From Angiostrongylus vasorum (lineage: Eukaryota; Nematoda; Chromadorea; Rhabditida; Metastrongylidae), in assembly GCA_018806985.1 (NCBI GenBank), contig JADANN010000364.1, positions 682,001-746,000 on the forward strand: a stretch of 64,000 nucleotides of DNA, written 5' to 3'. The notes below the pieces were generated by a model that was given only the letters and a program-made list of their open reading frames with translations, did not search any database and was not told where the DNA came from. The translations under genes were made by a program, and so were the position numbers. Below are positions 1-12,000 of the stretch, piece after piece; within the stretch, counting starts at the first letter, position 1; each line of letters opens with the position of its first letter.

Positions 1-510
1 AACGATCACGACCAGAAAGTGGACTCATAATGGCTCAATGTCAAATGATGTGAGTTATCGCATTTTCACAAATCGAAGAAACTGACTGGTCGATACCACC
101 GCCTTTCCTCGAATTTAAGCAATTTGTAGGAATTTCTTCCACGTGGAACAACTGATTTACCACAATCCACATGTTTTCCTACAAATAGAACATCTTGTTC
201 CATGAAACTTTTCGATCTTCCATCACTCATCGGAATGATTGAGAAAAAAAGGGTTCGAAACCGGCATGGAAATGTTGTCATAGACTCACAGTTCAATTTC
301 TTCAGGGTTTACATCAGCGATCGATATACACCGGACGAGTGGAACAGTTACACTGCAGTACTGTTTTCAAAAAGAAGGAAATATCCCGCAGACTCCTTAA
401 AGTCATCGCCTAATTGACCGCTATCAGTAAATTAATCATTTGGTATTACTGGATTAAACACTGGGCTACCATTGAATCCTGAGTTAAACAAAGTACAACT
501 GTCAAACTTA
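1..510. other. No supported gene (pfd-6 intron or downstream DNA)
   Basis: There is an open stretch on the plus strand at 202-417 and one on the minus strand at 66-296, but neither has a recognisable domain or convincing splice context. I see no repeat family here. The stretch is most simply the continuation of the second pfd-6 intron. Confidence 0.4.
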
Positions 511-511
511 C

Positions 512-1210
512 ATCTCAGCCGTGATATACTCTAGTCGCTTTTCGACGTTTACTCGAGCCTCGGCTATATCCTGTCGTATTAAGCACGCTCCAATCAACTT
601 ATAAACTTTCGCATCCTCATCTAAGTAGTCGAATTCCTGAAAAAGGGAAACTATTGCCATATGTTACTAAATATTATTTCAGGTAAAAAAGAAGCTAAAG
701 CTCTCGACGTTGATCAATCCTTTAGGGATGGCCCACGCATTCGACTTCAATAAGCATCGTTGGAGGTGAATGAATGCATTTCTAGACTTTACAATGACTC
801 GCGGTGGCCTATCGATGTATCGAGCCCAGACGAGTCTGGTAAAAATTTGCCGACCTCGGAATGATGGAAGGCTTGGTGGGCCATGGGCGCGGGGATCGAT
901 TCCACGTGTGTCGCAGCGGCGCCTCCAACCACTGCGTCACACGCGCCCTTATTATTACAGGTACTGGATTTAAATGAAATGGACGTCCACCAGACAACCG
1001 ACTTTTTAATAAATGAGTACGGTAGCTATGCAAGAAAAACTTGTAAACAAAGAGGAAAGACAGGAATGAACTCACTGATTTAACTAGTGTGTTTTCTGTC
1101 AACTGACTTTCGAGCTGTTGTCGATCACTAATGTATTTCTCGCGGTCGCTTTCTATTTCCTTGTACTTCTGTAGAGCCTGTTCAAACTGCGCTTTCAACT
1201 GCTCCGACAT
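512..1210 (-). CDS. pfd-6: Prefoldin subunit 6, first two coding exons (partial)
   Basis: Prefoldin 6 is a beta-type subunit of the hexameric prefoldin chaperone that passes unfolded actin and tubulin to the cytosolic chaperonin. Exon 1 (1210 down to 1076, 45 codons) starts at ATG 1208-1210 and encodes an N-terminal coiled coil rich in Q, E and K, ending ESQLTENTLVKS before a GTGAGT donor. Exon 2 (636 down to 512) follows a CTTTTTCAG acceptor and encodes the family hallmark VYKLIGACLIRQDIAEARVN and then EKRLEYITAE, before GTAAGT. Exon 1 to exon 2 joins in phase 0; exon 2 ends in phase 2. The C-terminal coiled-coil exon was not found at positions 1-511, so it should lie beyond the left edge. 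The 439-nt intron holds a SINE. Recognition rests on the conserved beta-hairpin and helix residues and is strong. Confidence 0.9.
690..950 (-). mobile_element. tRNA-derived SINE (family A)
   Basis: This is a minus-strand copy inside pfd-6 intron 1. Read on the minus strand it begins with a tRNA-like head (box A-like GTGACGCAGTGG, box B-like GGAATCGATCC), then a conserved body with the CACCAAGCC-like, GGCAAATT and CATCGATAGGCC blocks, and ends near GCGTTGATCAACGTCG plus a short tail. The same sequence recurs at least 15 times in the window on both strands. Confidence 0.85.
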
Positions 1211-1719
1211 TATCACAGAAAAAATACACCTAGAAGAAGGAAAACGACCTCAAAACAGAGTAGATAAAAGAAGCAAACACGTATCCAAACCGAAGCCAGT
1301 ACCACTAGAGCTTGGACACAACCCAGCTGAGTGCTGATGCGCTTGGAAAAGCGTCGCACATTCTGATGTTTCGGTGCGATTGCGGACGACGCCTTACATC
1401 TCTCGTCGAGTTACTGGGTAGTTAGGAGTCGGATGGCTGAGGAGCCGATATGGCTGTTACGTTTCCGGTTACTTTCTGCTCATACCGACACGCGTACGCT
1501 TAAATGAAACAGCTCTAAAGAAACTGTGTCGTTTATGGCTACTCTTAATGTGTCGTTCATATCTTGGTACTATCAAATGTGTACAGTTCCTATGTTTGTG
1601 TACAACTCCTACGAAAAAAAGTTTTGAATGGACTTATGTTTCTTTCCTTGTGTTCTTTGAACAACAATCTTTCAAAGGTGATGCCCTTGAGCATTTCGGA
1701 AGGGATATACTTGCTTGTA

Positions 1720-2125
1720 TACTTAGACGGCCCGTCCTCACTGGTTGTGGGGACCTCAGCATAATCTCCATTTTTCGGAGTTTTGCTGGTTTAGCTTGTG
1801 TTTCCCTGGAGTCCCGCGGTCAGTGTAGCCAAACTCTGCCCCAGGTCATCATTACCAAATGCAATCGCAGCCCTTGTAGATCAAAGAGGCATTTACCACC
1901 ATGCTACTAGTTTGATACCAAGACGGTGGTCGATCCTGGTATTGGTTTATACTTAGCTAGGCTTCCTGATGGAAAAGCCGGACTCCTTCTCAGCTTGGGA
2001 GACCCTATCGGGGATGAATCTCATCCCCCCCCCCACACCTGTACATCACAGCACGAGAGCACGACACCTAGGAAGACCTCCTAGCCACAATGAGACTGTC
2101 ATCCGTTGGGAGGCACACCGACATT
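1720..2125 (+). repeat. Interspersed element family B (about 390 bp), copy 1
   Basis: It starts with the block containing GGCCCGTCCTCACTGGTTGT and ends with GTTGGGAGG. Internal landmarks are ACTAGTTTGATACCAAGACG, then a GGTGGTCGATCCTGG-like block and CCTCCTAGCCACAATGAG. Thirteen similar units were counted in the window. No long ORF and no obvious terminal repeats were seen, and the class is unresolved. Confidence 0.75.
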
Positions 2126-2164
2126 ACGCTGTAGAAACAAAAGCTTCAATCGTCTCCATCAAAT

Positions 2165-3215
2165 ATAAAGTGTGCCTAAGAGGGCGATTGTGAGGAACAT
2201 GTTTCGAACAGCCACCTCTGTGTGCACAACCAGGGAACTAAAGGAAGAATCGCGCGACTTAGCTCGGCAAATAGCCATCGCCAGTGGCTACGAAATAGTA
2301 ACCCCGCGAGATAAGTTTATAAGGAGAGCGACCTGTTAAAACGAAAGGTTTGGCCGAAGCAAAATCCCGTTCATATTGCTCTTTATTAGCGACGAAATAT
2401 GTGTACCTATAAAACGATGCTTAAGAAGGGCAGGTCTAGAGGAATCGGTAGCGGTATTTGAAATACCACCCCATTCCCATCGTCGTCAGTTAGTTCGTAA
2501 CTGACTATATGACCGTCTATGCGAAATACAAAATTGCGTAGTTTGCCCTTATGGCAGAGACGGTGACTGCACGAATTCACGTACGATATACCTGATCTCT
2601 TGTAGTATTTGCTGAGATGAATATATTGGCGAAACGGGCAGATCTTAAAGTATCCGCATAAAAGAACACCTAGATGGTAAACGAAAAGCAAGACAAAGTA
2701 CTCCACTAGGGACGCATAGCATACAAAAGCATAGCCGAGACAATTTTGAAGCAAAAGTCAATATCCTTGCACAGGAGACTAAAACACCAGCGCGAAAACT
2801 TATTGGGGCTTTTTGGATAAATGCCAGAAACCCTACAATGAATAGCAGGGAGGAATGCCCAGAGGTCGCAGGCGACCTGGTCCCGTATGTTCGCATCAAT
2901 TTCTGAGGTGGGGTGCTGCAGTCATCAACCATATGCGACTATTATCAGCCGTTTTATCTTCGTGAGTGGAAGTCACGTTGAAAGCAGTGGATTTTTCGAT
3001 AAGCTGTTGGTCATGTAATTGCTATAGAGATTTTCGTCTTTTTTATGTGTTATTGAAGCGTTTTGCCTGCTAATTTGCATGTCATTATACCTTTCCAGGC
3101 TCCGAACAAGGCGGTACGGCCGAAACGTCAGCTTGTATTGTGTTTTTTGTATGGAAGCAAATGTATTCTGTATAACAACCTCGCGATTGCTGAACAAGAA
3201 AACGATGCACACACG
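2165..3215 (+). mobile_element. Penelope-like element remnant A, with 3' tail
   Basis: This decayed copy matches the 3' half of the better copy at 14210-15890. It holds the segment around 2240-2330 (CAAATAGCCATCGCCAGTGG) and a GIY-YIG-like stretch around 2590-2700 whose broken translation reads roughly EYIGETGR...IKEHLDG. A tail at 3080-3215 carries the CTTTCCAGGCTC and GCCGAAACGTCAGCTTG blocks shared by other copies. Frames are disrupted throughout, so it cannot be functional. Confidence 0.7.
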
Positions 3216-3229
3216 TCTTTGGTTCTTTC

Positions 3230-3470
3230 CACGTCCCGAAGCTCACCAAGCTTTCCATCTCTCAGGAGTCAGCAAACCGGTTCCAGGGTTGTCTGGGAGG
3301 ATAACAGCACTGATTTGATACATCGGTAGGCCACCGTGAACCATTGTATAGGCAAGATACGCATTCAATCATTTTTAACAATGCTTGTTGAAATCGAATA
3401 AATGGTGCAGCACTCAGGGATTGATCAATGCCGAACGCTTTATCGTTTACCTTTTATTTTAGCTGAGTCT
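3230..3470 (+). mobile_element. SINE family A, 5'-truncated
   Basis: It matches the SINE body from CACCAAGCTTTCCATCTCTC through CATCGGTAGGCCACC to GGGATTGATCAATGCCGA and a short tail. The tRNA-like head is missing. Confidence 0.8.
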
Positions 3471-3654
3471 AGATCGCAAAAAATATTGTTAACAATGAGC
3501 TTTATATAGTCCGTGTATGAACCGGATAACTCAAATCAATCACTTTTTTGGCAAATGTGGCTAAAACAAGACTTCCAAAAGGTGGTGATGCCAACCATCG
3601 GTTTGTACTGCGTCGTTTCTCAACTTGCAGGATGTTGCACTAACGTCTGATAAG

Positions 3655-3935
3655 GAACTAAAAGGATGAAGCTCTCGGCGTTGATCAATCCCCTGAGGGA
3701 TGCGCCGTGCATTCGCCTTCATTAAGCATCGTTTGAAGGTGACTGAATACATATCTGTCCTTTACAATGACTCACGGTGGCCTACCGATGTATCGACCCA
3801 GTGCTGCTCTCCTCGCAGACAAGTCTGGTATCAATTTGCCGACCTCGCGGGGATGGTGGGCTTGGTGAGCCTGAGGCGCGGGGATCGATGCCATTTCTAT
3901 TGCGGGGCACCTCCGACCACTGCGCCACACGAGCC
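3655..3935 (-). mobile_element. SINE family A, near full length
   Basis: This minus-strand copy has a recognisable head (GTGTGGCGCAGTGG on the minus strand near 3915-3930) and the full body down to the GCGTTGATCAATCCCC end at about 3680. It lies about 185 bp from, and in the opposite orientation to, the copy at 3230-3470. Confidence 0.85.
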
Positions 3936-4589
3936 CACACCTGGTTGATGAAGTAGTACCAATTCCCAACGCTTTTTTAAATGTGGAATCAGTTCTTTCC
4001 TATGATTTCAATGGTTGATTTCGTGGTCCCCGTAACAAGCGATGTGTCATTCATAGGAATCGTCGTTTCATTGAATCCATGAGTTCCAGTGAGTAGTAAC
4101 ACGTCAGTTGTTCAGCACTGTGGAAGATTGATGCGACCATCCACAGACCGAACAAAGTTCACAAAAAACACGATAATTAGTGAGTAATAAGTTGGATAAT
4201 TAGACAAGCAGTAGTAGTAACAGCAATAAAAAGATGCATATAAACCAGTTTCATTGAGATTGGAGGGTTTTTATCGGTTGTATCGTAGAACTCGTTGAAT
4301 CAAAGTGTTTAAAGACTGTCCGTACAACGTGAACAGCTACTGAATTACAGCTTCAATCTTTAATTAATTACTAGTAGGAAGCTTAGACTGCATTAGTAGA
4401 TATTGGTGAAATTCTTAGGTTCAAGGGAAGCCGTAAGATATTTTTTTTGAAGACCTCTGATGGCTTGAAGAGTTCCACAGGACTTACTGATATTTAGGAA
4501 CAATTTGGGATGTTCTCTTCAAATAGACTGTTTTTGAAACAGGTTTTTACATAGTTAACGAAAGCAATACGAAGAAACCAATACCGATA

Positions 4590-4830
4590 CCAGGGTCCAC
4601 CACCGTCCTGGTATCAAATTAGTTACTAAGTTGATAAATACCCCTCTGATCCACAAGGGCGATGAATGCCTATTGTGGTGACGACTTAGGGCAGACTTTG
4701 GCTAGGCTGACCTCGTGATTCCAGGGAACCAAAATGGCTTAATCAGCAAATCTCCGAAAAATGCAGATTATGCTGGAGCTCGCACAACCAGTGAAGACGG
4801 GCCATCCAAGTATTCAAGTATCCAAGTAAA
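4590..4830 (-). repeat. Interspersed element family B, copy 2 (partial)
   Basis: It matches the part of family B from the CACCGTCCTGGTATCAAA block to CCAGTGAAGACGGGCCATCC with the terminal AAGTATCCAAGT. The other end of the element is missing. Confidence 0.7.
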
Positions 4831-6390
4831 ATACGGAGTGATTTGGAGATCAAAAAGTATTGAAATGGGCAAGAAGATATTGGATAAGTAAAGGGGAATA
4901 ATGCAAACATGAGAGATACTGTAAGTGTTGGTAACTGCCCCACATAGAGAGCGATCATCGGCGTTTTTCCTTCTATCTGAGAGTTGAAGGTCAGTGAGCA
5001 TCAGGTGATTCATTTATTGTGTCGTCTGTTACAGAAACATAGTACACGATGAAATATTCATGAACATTGTTTCATTCCAGAAGATCTATCGTCACCAGTA
5101 CCTTCCAGTAATTTCAATCCGATTCACTCATTTCTAAGCAAGTAATCTTCGTATGAATTGCAATTCATTGCGTACGAAACGTAGGGACGGCTTTGCGATC
5201 TCTTTGGACCGATCTAACGTCTACTTTGAGAGCTTCATTTAGCTTCTAGGGATATCATGTTGGACGTCTTAGCAGTTCAACGAAACTGATTGTGCACTCA
5301 CACACTTGTGTATGTCGTAAATACTTCTGTCATCTCTATATTCCTTTCTATTCCAACACATATTTTTGTATTTCTTACAAAGCGCATTGAAGAATGTGAG
5401 CTTCCATTGCTAGCAGCCGGAGTCTCCTTTTTGCTTCGTTAGCTCGAATTCGAAATCTTCCACCGCTTCCAAGCGTCTCGGAAGAATGACAGAGATCTGA
5501 ACGCAACAATTTTGTGATTTCGACGCGCGTCAATCAATCAACGAAAGGCCGAGCCCTCAAACGCAACGAAAAAAAATTGGGACGTTTGATCGCTTGGAAT
5601 CGTTTCCCACTCTGCTCGAGAATCTGCAGTTTGCAATAGCTACTATGGTCATGAATATATGAAGTAGTCGTTGAGATATACTAGAGTTCCTAAATGGAGT
5701 GGAAAAGCGGTAGCAGTCCCCGGTGACTGTAGCTGCCTTCGCCTGTTATCGAAGATCCGCTTTGCTCTTCACTTTGGGCGCTCAGGTCGGTGTTCTGGAG
5801 TTTGCAAAAATGAAGGACTGAACCCCACAACACATGTTTCACTTTAAAAAAGGGACGAAAATGTGAAGATTAACCGAGGGGCTGCGATGAGGTAAATCAT
5901 GAATGACTATTTCTAAAATGTGGAATTCTTGATCTTGCTTCTTTGTTGAACCTCTAACTAACACTGCATCCTATATGGTTTTATAGTCGGTTTAGGGGTT
6001 TTCGTCAGAGACGAAATATTGCCAAGTTAAGATTGAAGCCGTGGTGATTGTTTAGTAGAAGCTGCTAAAATTGAAAAAATTTGGTTAGCTACTCCTTGAT
6101 AACTCCCGCACATCGTCGATAATACGATGGTCAGCGACGAATCATTCCGGCTAGATTCGATGTCTACGCCATTTGTAAGCAATCCTTAAGTTAATGCCTA
6201 ACGTTTTAAATCTTGAAGAACGTCTTCAATGGGGGAAGATTTACGGAGCCACTCATCGTAGCTTCATTATACGTAGATGTGGGCCTTTCGATTTCATAAG
6301 AAATAAATAGTGAAGAAAGATATAAAAAATCGAAAATCGGTATTGAACTGGGTCAATCATCTAAACGATCATAAACTGGAACATTGTGTT
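4830..6390. other. Gene-poor stretch, nothing identified
   Basis: No ORF with a recognisable domain, no SINE or family B copy and no clear splice-bounded exon were found. It may be intron or upstream DNA of the plus-strand gene whose first detected exon is at 9096. Confidence 0.35.
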
Positions 6391-6394
6391 CCTT

Positions 6395-6560
6395 TCTTCA
6401 GAAGCTTTATTCGGCTGATGTTTCGATGCCTTCGTCTTTTCAGAACCGATTAATCGGTAGATGATTTGTCCATAACCATTGTATCGAGCCGAATCTTCTG
6501 GAGTGGAGCACCGTCTGAACATGAACCTCATTGGCAGTCCCACTTTGTATGAACGACAAT
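6395..6560 (-). repeat. Foldback-family remnant with hammerhead-like motif
   Basis: The minus strand at about 6475-6415 contains the family block GGTTCTGAAAAGACGAAGGC followed by a CGAAACATCAGCCGAATAAA block. It matches arms of the foldback elements at 31972-32221 and 47855-48245. The core is degenerate, with CUGAAAA where CUGANGA is expected. Most of the second arm is missing. Confidence 0.5.
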
Positions 6561-6895
6561 TGTTGTTGACAGTTGGCTAGGTGATGGTCGCTTTTTAGAA
6601 AGTATTGAGATCTTATGTGTTTTAGCTTGCTTGTTAAAACAGTACGCAGAAAAGTTACCAAGCACATTTTACGTAGATTTAAATGACTTTTCGAAGTGTG
6701 GTTTTCTGATGATATCATGAAAAACGACCGAAACCTGTACGGTTGCTCTCTTGAATTTAGGATGTTCCATGCTGAAGTTTTAGATGTTACCACAACTTTA
6801 GATGTCGGCATATCGGTAAACATAATGTAACTCGAAATGTTTATTAGCTTTTTTATTACTCATCCTAGCGATGATGGGGTGACGTAGCGCTGTTT

Positions 6896-6938
<43 letters not shown>

Positions 6939-6949
6939 GTGTACGTGTG
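6896..6949. repeat. Microsatellite (GTATGT)n
   Basis: The sequence is a tandem run of TGTGTATG-type hexamers, about eight units, slightly impure at the 3' end. Confidence 0.95.
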
Positions 6950-8554
6950 TTAGTCTCTAACGCCATAACTACATTAGAGAACAGGAACACATCACTAACA
7001 GTTTTGCGTTTAGTGAAGCGGCAAAAACCTTACTGGTTTGGTCATAATATTAGTCCGGTTCGTAGGAATCTCCAATATTTGTCGTACGTTGATTCACAAC
7101 CTCCTCCACTGGTGACTCTATGCGGAAGCTATTCTTCGTAGTCGTATGTCCAAATATTTCCATATTCAGAGATAAGAAAGTGTTGTGGTAAGTTATAACG
7201 CTATTAATTGAAGTTTCTCTAAAATTGGGCCAATTGGAAAGGGGTTAGTACTAGATCGGGTAGCCCTTCTATGGACGGCGAATCATAGGGGCGGAGTTTC
7301 TGACGACAGCATTCGGCTATCCGACGACGATGGGGCAGGGTGACTACTCTCTGACTGAGTTCGCTCATCGTTTGTTCGTTTTATTCAGTATTTTTTATTT
7401 TTTACTAAAAGTTTTTTTTGCTGTAAATGCAACTTGGTGTTGCTGGCTACTTAGCCAATTTGCCGAAGTTCCCATGTTCCATCGTAAATGTAATCTACGT
7501 AAATGTAAATGTACTGGATTTTTAGAGCGCAGTCTGAGGCAAAATACGGCAAGGAAATACTAGAAATCATCGAGTGTTTCACGAATTCCAGGTGCTTCAA
7601 TGTGTTTCTTTTTTTGCCTCGTGGTTTTTCTGCCAGTCACGCTTTTTTTCTTATCTAAACCGAACAGTGAATGCTTTGCCGGCGGCTGGCACGATACGAT
7701 TACGCCGAGAAATCAAACCCGACCCTTCACGAAACCAATAGTTGTTTCGATCGCGTCTAGGAAGCAGTTCAAATCGATAAATATTCTTTTTCATGAAAAC
7801 TGTCTACGTGACTCCTTTTATTAAGAATCGCATTTAAAGGTGGAGACGGAACTGTCAGTGGGAAGATCTGATATTGATTTGAACTTTAAAGTATAATAAG
7901 TAAGTATAAGTCGTATGTTCAAGAATAATGTCTTATAGAAACGATCGTTTAATACTATGAAGGAAATTCATTGGCAGAAGCTCTTGCTAGCTTATTGATA
8001 ACATCAGTGCTCCTCTTTATCTCAGTGTGAACCTTTCAAGAAATGATCTTCTACTTGAAAAGGTTCTTCATTCTTCATTTTATTGCCTAAGTGACAGTGT
8101 TAAACGTAAAGCTATAATTATCTATCTACAGATCTGAAACTGATTTGTTCAGATCACTCATCACATTTGAAAGAACCTCACTTGAAAGTGATGGTCAATT
8201 CGGGTGTTTTCGAGAATCCGGTTCTGGTTCTACATCAGTATGGTGTAGAGAGTTGATTTCATTATTTTGAAAAACGCATTTAAGTTGTGATAAAAAACAC
8301 AGGTCAACCTTTCGTGAAAAGTGTTGTTATCAAGTCAGAACTATTTGATGCAGGTTGTTGGCACATTTACTCAATGATTCAACAACGACCTTCAAAATTT
8401 CTTTTCTGGAACAACAACCAAATCCGAGCTCAGACCTTACGAGTTCTGTCGCCGAACCGTTGTGCCAAGTGGAATATCAACGCATTCTATTCTTTATATA
8501 TATATATACTTGTGTAGTGAAATATCCAACTTAAGAAAAAGAACACTTCCAGCC

Positions 8555-8887
8555 TCAGTTGGCCTGATTTTTACCCTTAGATTGTTTGAATTCCATTTTG
8601 CTGAGATGTAGTTGTAATTTTGCTTGGTACAACTTATTGTTATCTCTGGAATAAAACTCACAGTACGTTGAACTGCTATCTGGCTGTAGAAAAGACACCA
8701 GATACAGTTGTAAACGAATATTAAAATACTCATTCTTTGTGAATAAGAAACGTTTCCAAAATCCTTGTACTTTTGGGAAATTCTCTCCTACCACTAGAGA
8801 CTTACTAGTTGTCTTGAATTCAACTCTGTCGCGCTTCATTACGGTAAAACTTCGAATGTTCGAACTCGATTTAGAACTTCGATTCAT
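8555..8887 (-). CDS. Hypothetical 110-residue ORF
   Basis: This is an uninterrupted minus-strand ORF. It is basic, rich in K, S and F, with no signal peptide or membrane segment and no domain I recognise. The composition (EFKTTSKSLVVGENFPKVQG and similar stretches) looks more protein-like than most chance ORFs here. However, there is no trans-splice acceptor directly upstream and it could be chance or an exon of an unknown gene. Confidence 0.25.
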   Translation of the reverse strand: MNRSSKSSSNIRSFTVMKRDRVEFKTTSKSLVVGENFPKVQGFWKRFLFTKNEYFNIRLQLYLVSFLQPDSSSTYCEFYSRDNNKLYQAKLQLHLSKMEFKQSKGKNQAN

Positions 8888-9095
8888 TGATTTTGCTTCA
8901 CATGTAGATAGCTAGAAATGCTTGTTTCTTGAATAGAGAATCCGACTCATATGAGAACGACAATATTTCTAGGTGAAAATTTTATAGATAACAAATAGAT
9001 TAGATTTAAAAGACGATGAGTCTAATTAAGATGATACCTGAAAGGTATATCACGCTTCCTAATTTGTTCACATATTTCTGCATTTCGCATCCCAG

Positions 9096-12000
9096 GGTCA
9101 AGATAGTATTTCTAGGGTCGACCTTCCAGTGAAGAAGCTAGAAGATCTTAGCCGAGCTCGTATGAAATGTGCTCGACATCTGCTGAAAATCGACTTCAAG
9201 AAGGAGGAGTGCATCAACCTCTGGAAACTGTGTAATATCTACTCGGCCACGGCAGTAGACGTCGATAATGTATTCGATTATCATTTTTTTAACTTCTGGA
9301 AAGATATCTATGGAGTGATTTTCTGAATGCCTGAGCTGACTGTCAGCTCAGTCATGCAGAAAATCATTGATTATTGCTTCTAAGGTTTAATGAAAGTCGC
9401 TTTTTAAGATATCTATGGAGTATTTATTCGAATACCATGGAGTAATGCAAAAAAAACACCCTGCCAAGGAAAGCTAACGACTTTCGCATCCGTATTTATC
9501 TCGTTCTGGCTTTGGCTCAACATTTATTTGGCGATAAAAGCGACATCAGTCAACCCAACCTCAATTTTGTCCTTCTTCCCAGTGACCAGTCTAGTCCTCG
9601 CTCTCTCGACTTTCAGTGATAATAACCGCACTCAACACGTGAAGACGAGTCGTTTCTTTGTTTTCCACAGAGTCGATGGCCTACCCCCCTTATCTTTTTT
9701 GGTGGTACGGGACGTTCACCTACATTCCTACAGTAGCGCAAACAGAGGTGGTCCACGCGTATGAGATAGAGTAAGAGAAAAAAATTATTGTGGAGAATAC
9801 AATTATCAAATTAGTGTTAGAAAGGACAATTATCGGAAAGCTCAACATCAAATTTATATTTTTTAGCAATTGATTCTTCACAACCATGTAAATGAATTAA
9901 ACCTTCAGTCGTACATATAGGTTGTTGGATGGTGATGCCAAGACAAGTAGTATTTTGATAGGATAGTTTGGTATTGGTTAGTAAAGCGGGTAATAAGACA
10001 TTATTGAACTATTTCCGACTTAACTTTGATCAAAGAAATTGATATATCTAGCACTGTTCAATATCTCATCATGCTAAGGCGAATCTTCACGTAAATATTT
10101 GCAGAAATTTTAGGAAAGAATACTTTACTGGCTCTGAATTCTTGAATAGGGACCTGGTGGCGCAGTGGTAGTAATCCCGACGATCATGATCACGGTGCTG
10201 GTTCTAGCCCTCCTGGACCGACCAGGCCCTTCATTCCATCGAGGTTGGGATATTGGTACCAGACCTGTCTAGGGAAATTTCATTTTCTGCAACGTAATTG
10301 AGAAGGCCCTAATCCGGCTATCTAAGCACTCCAGGGAGAGTTGACCCGATCAGTATTCAACGACATTCATGACGAAGGAAAATGTTCTAGTAGCAGCCGA
10401 ACCCACACGCAAAAATCTGGAAGTCGTTCGTGGCTAAAGAATGCGATAAGCCAATCCAATGCAAGAAGTACTAGAATCTACACAACAGATGTGGAAGGAG
10501 GGTCGTGTAAAAGAACCAGTGTTAAGAGACTAAAACAATAATCCTGCAACTCGCTAGTCATTAGGTATCCACTAACTACCTAACATTTTGAACTCCAGTT
10601 GCCAGCACAGACTTCTTTCAACCTGGGCACTGACAAATAGTTCGCTATTTTCTTGACAAGCACACACGAGGATATTATACACTACTAATTCACAGCAGCT
10701 AACGTTTCGGCAGATTTTGCCTTCTTCAGAGCCTGGAATGCTCAAGATATCTGCGTTCTAGTCCGCCAAACATCTCCATAACGAATGTGAAAAGGCACCG
10801 TACGCAATTTCCAATCACACTGGATATGAAACAGCCTCGTCACATCACGCGGTAACAACATCCTGTGCGTGCTTACCAAGAAGAAAGCGGATTTTAAACG
10901 TACATTAAACCGCAACTATTCACAACCGATACTTTTCTAGTTCGTGATTTTTTTTGTCTTTTGGAACGTTAAGATAGCGTGTCACCAAAAAAGTTCACGA
11001 CTAGGTGAGAAAAAAATTAAAAATGATTGTTCCCGGTAAGCACAAGTAGACTGAATACACTAATTGTAGCATCAAAGCTACTATTTGTTGAAAGTGCCAT
11101 GAGTTCATCTGCACATATCAGGCTATGCGGGATATTCGCAATGCACTTCGGAAACGCCTAAAGACGAAGGATGCATACCGGGACGTATCAGCCTTCCGTC
11201 GTCTCATCGACGAATACCGGCCGACAAAGAAGACTGTCGATCATCAAAAGGTTTACGATAAAACAACCAGTAAGGTTGGTTTTGTTTCGCGCAGTTATAT
11301 ACAAAGCTCTGTTCTTCCCAAACAGAAAATTCCTTGAGAAACTGTTTCCACCTCTTCAGTCTTTAAAGCAAAGAAATATTCTCTGTCCGCTAAGGATTCG
11401 CACCTGTACTTTGCAGGAAATCTTCCAGATTTCTTCGAATTTCAGGGAAGTAAGATGTAACGAGATCTCTAGTGTTTAGAAAAATCTACTCAAATATCTA
11501 TAACTTTTTACTTTTACTGGTAGATGGCTTTTTAAAACAAAAGTTTGCTATGTGCGACGAGCCTCAAAACTCTGAAAAAATTGAAACATGGTGGGTTTCC
11601 GAAACAAAAAACTCGTCCTAAGCGCCCCATGGAATTGAAAACGAGGTTCATATCTGATTGGAATTTTACCTCAGTAAACAAATCTGGGAATCTGGGTAAT
11701 TCGCACAACCGATTTTCTATTAACCTCGGCATTGATCAAATAATTCATAAATTCTTGTTGAGCAAACCTGAGGTGTTATTCATTCTTTATTCACTAGGAA
11801 GCCGATGTTCCGGCGAATTTCGCCTTCCTCAGAGCCTGGAAAGGTCGTGTTGACAGCAATCTATTCGGCCAAACACCTCCAAAACCAAACAGAGAAAAGA
11901 AATTCACGAAGTGAGGAATGATTGAAATCTTGGTTTAGCGTTTTCTCCCTTTGGTAATCGAGATGTTTAGCTGGGTAGATTGCGGTTAACTTGACCTTTC

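Noticed and set aside
770..973. Many similar small ORFs with MTRGGL..MYRA-type sequence here and elsewhere
   Set aside because: They are translations of the family A SINE body (GACTCGCGGTGGCCTA), not genes.
4395..4430. Fragment resembling 18S rRNA (GGTGAAATTCTTAGGTTCAA)
   Set aside because: The similarity covers only a short run and flanking sequence does not continue as rRNA.
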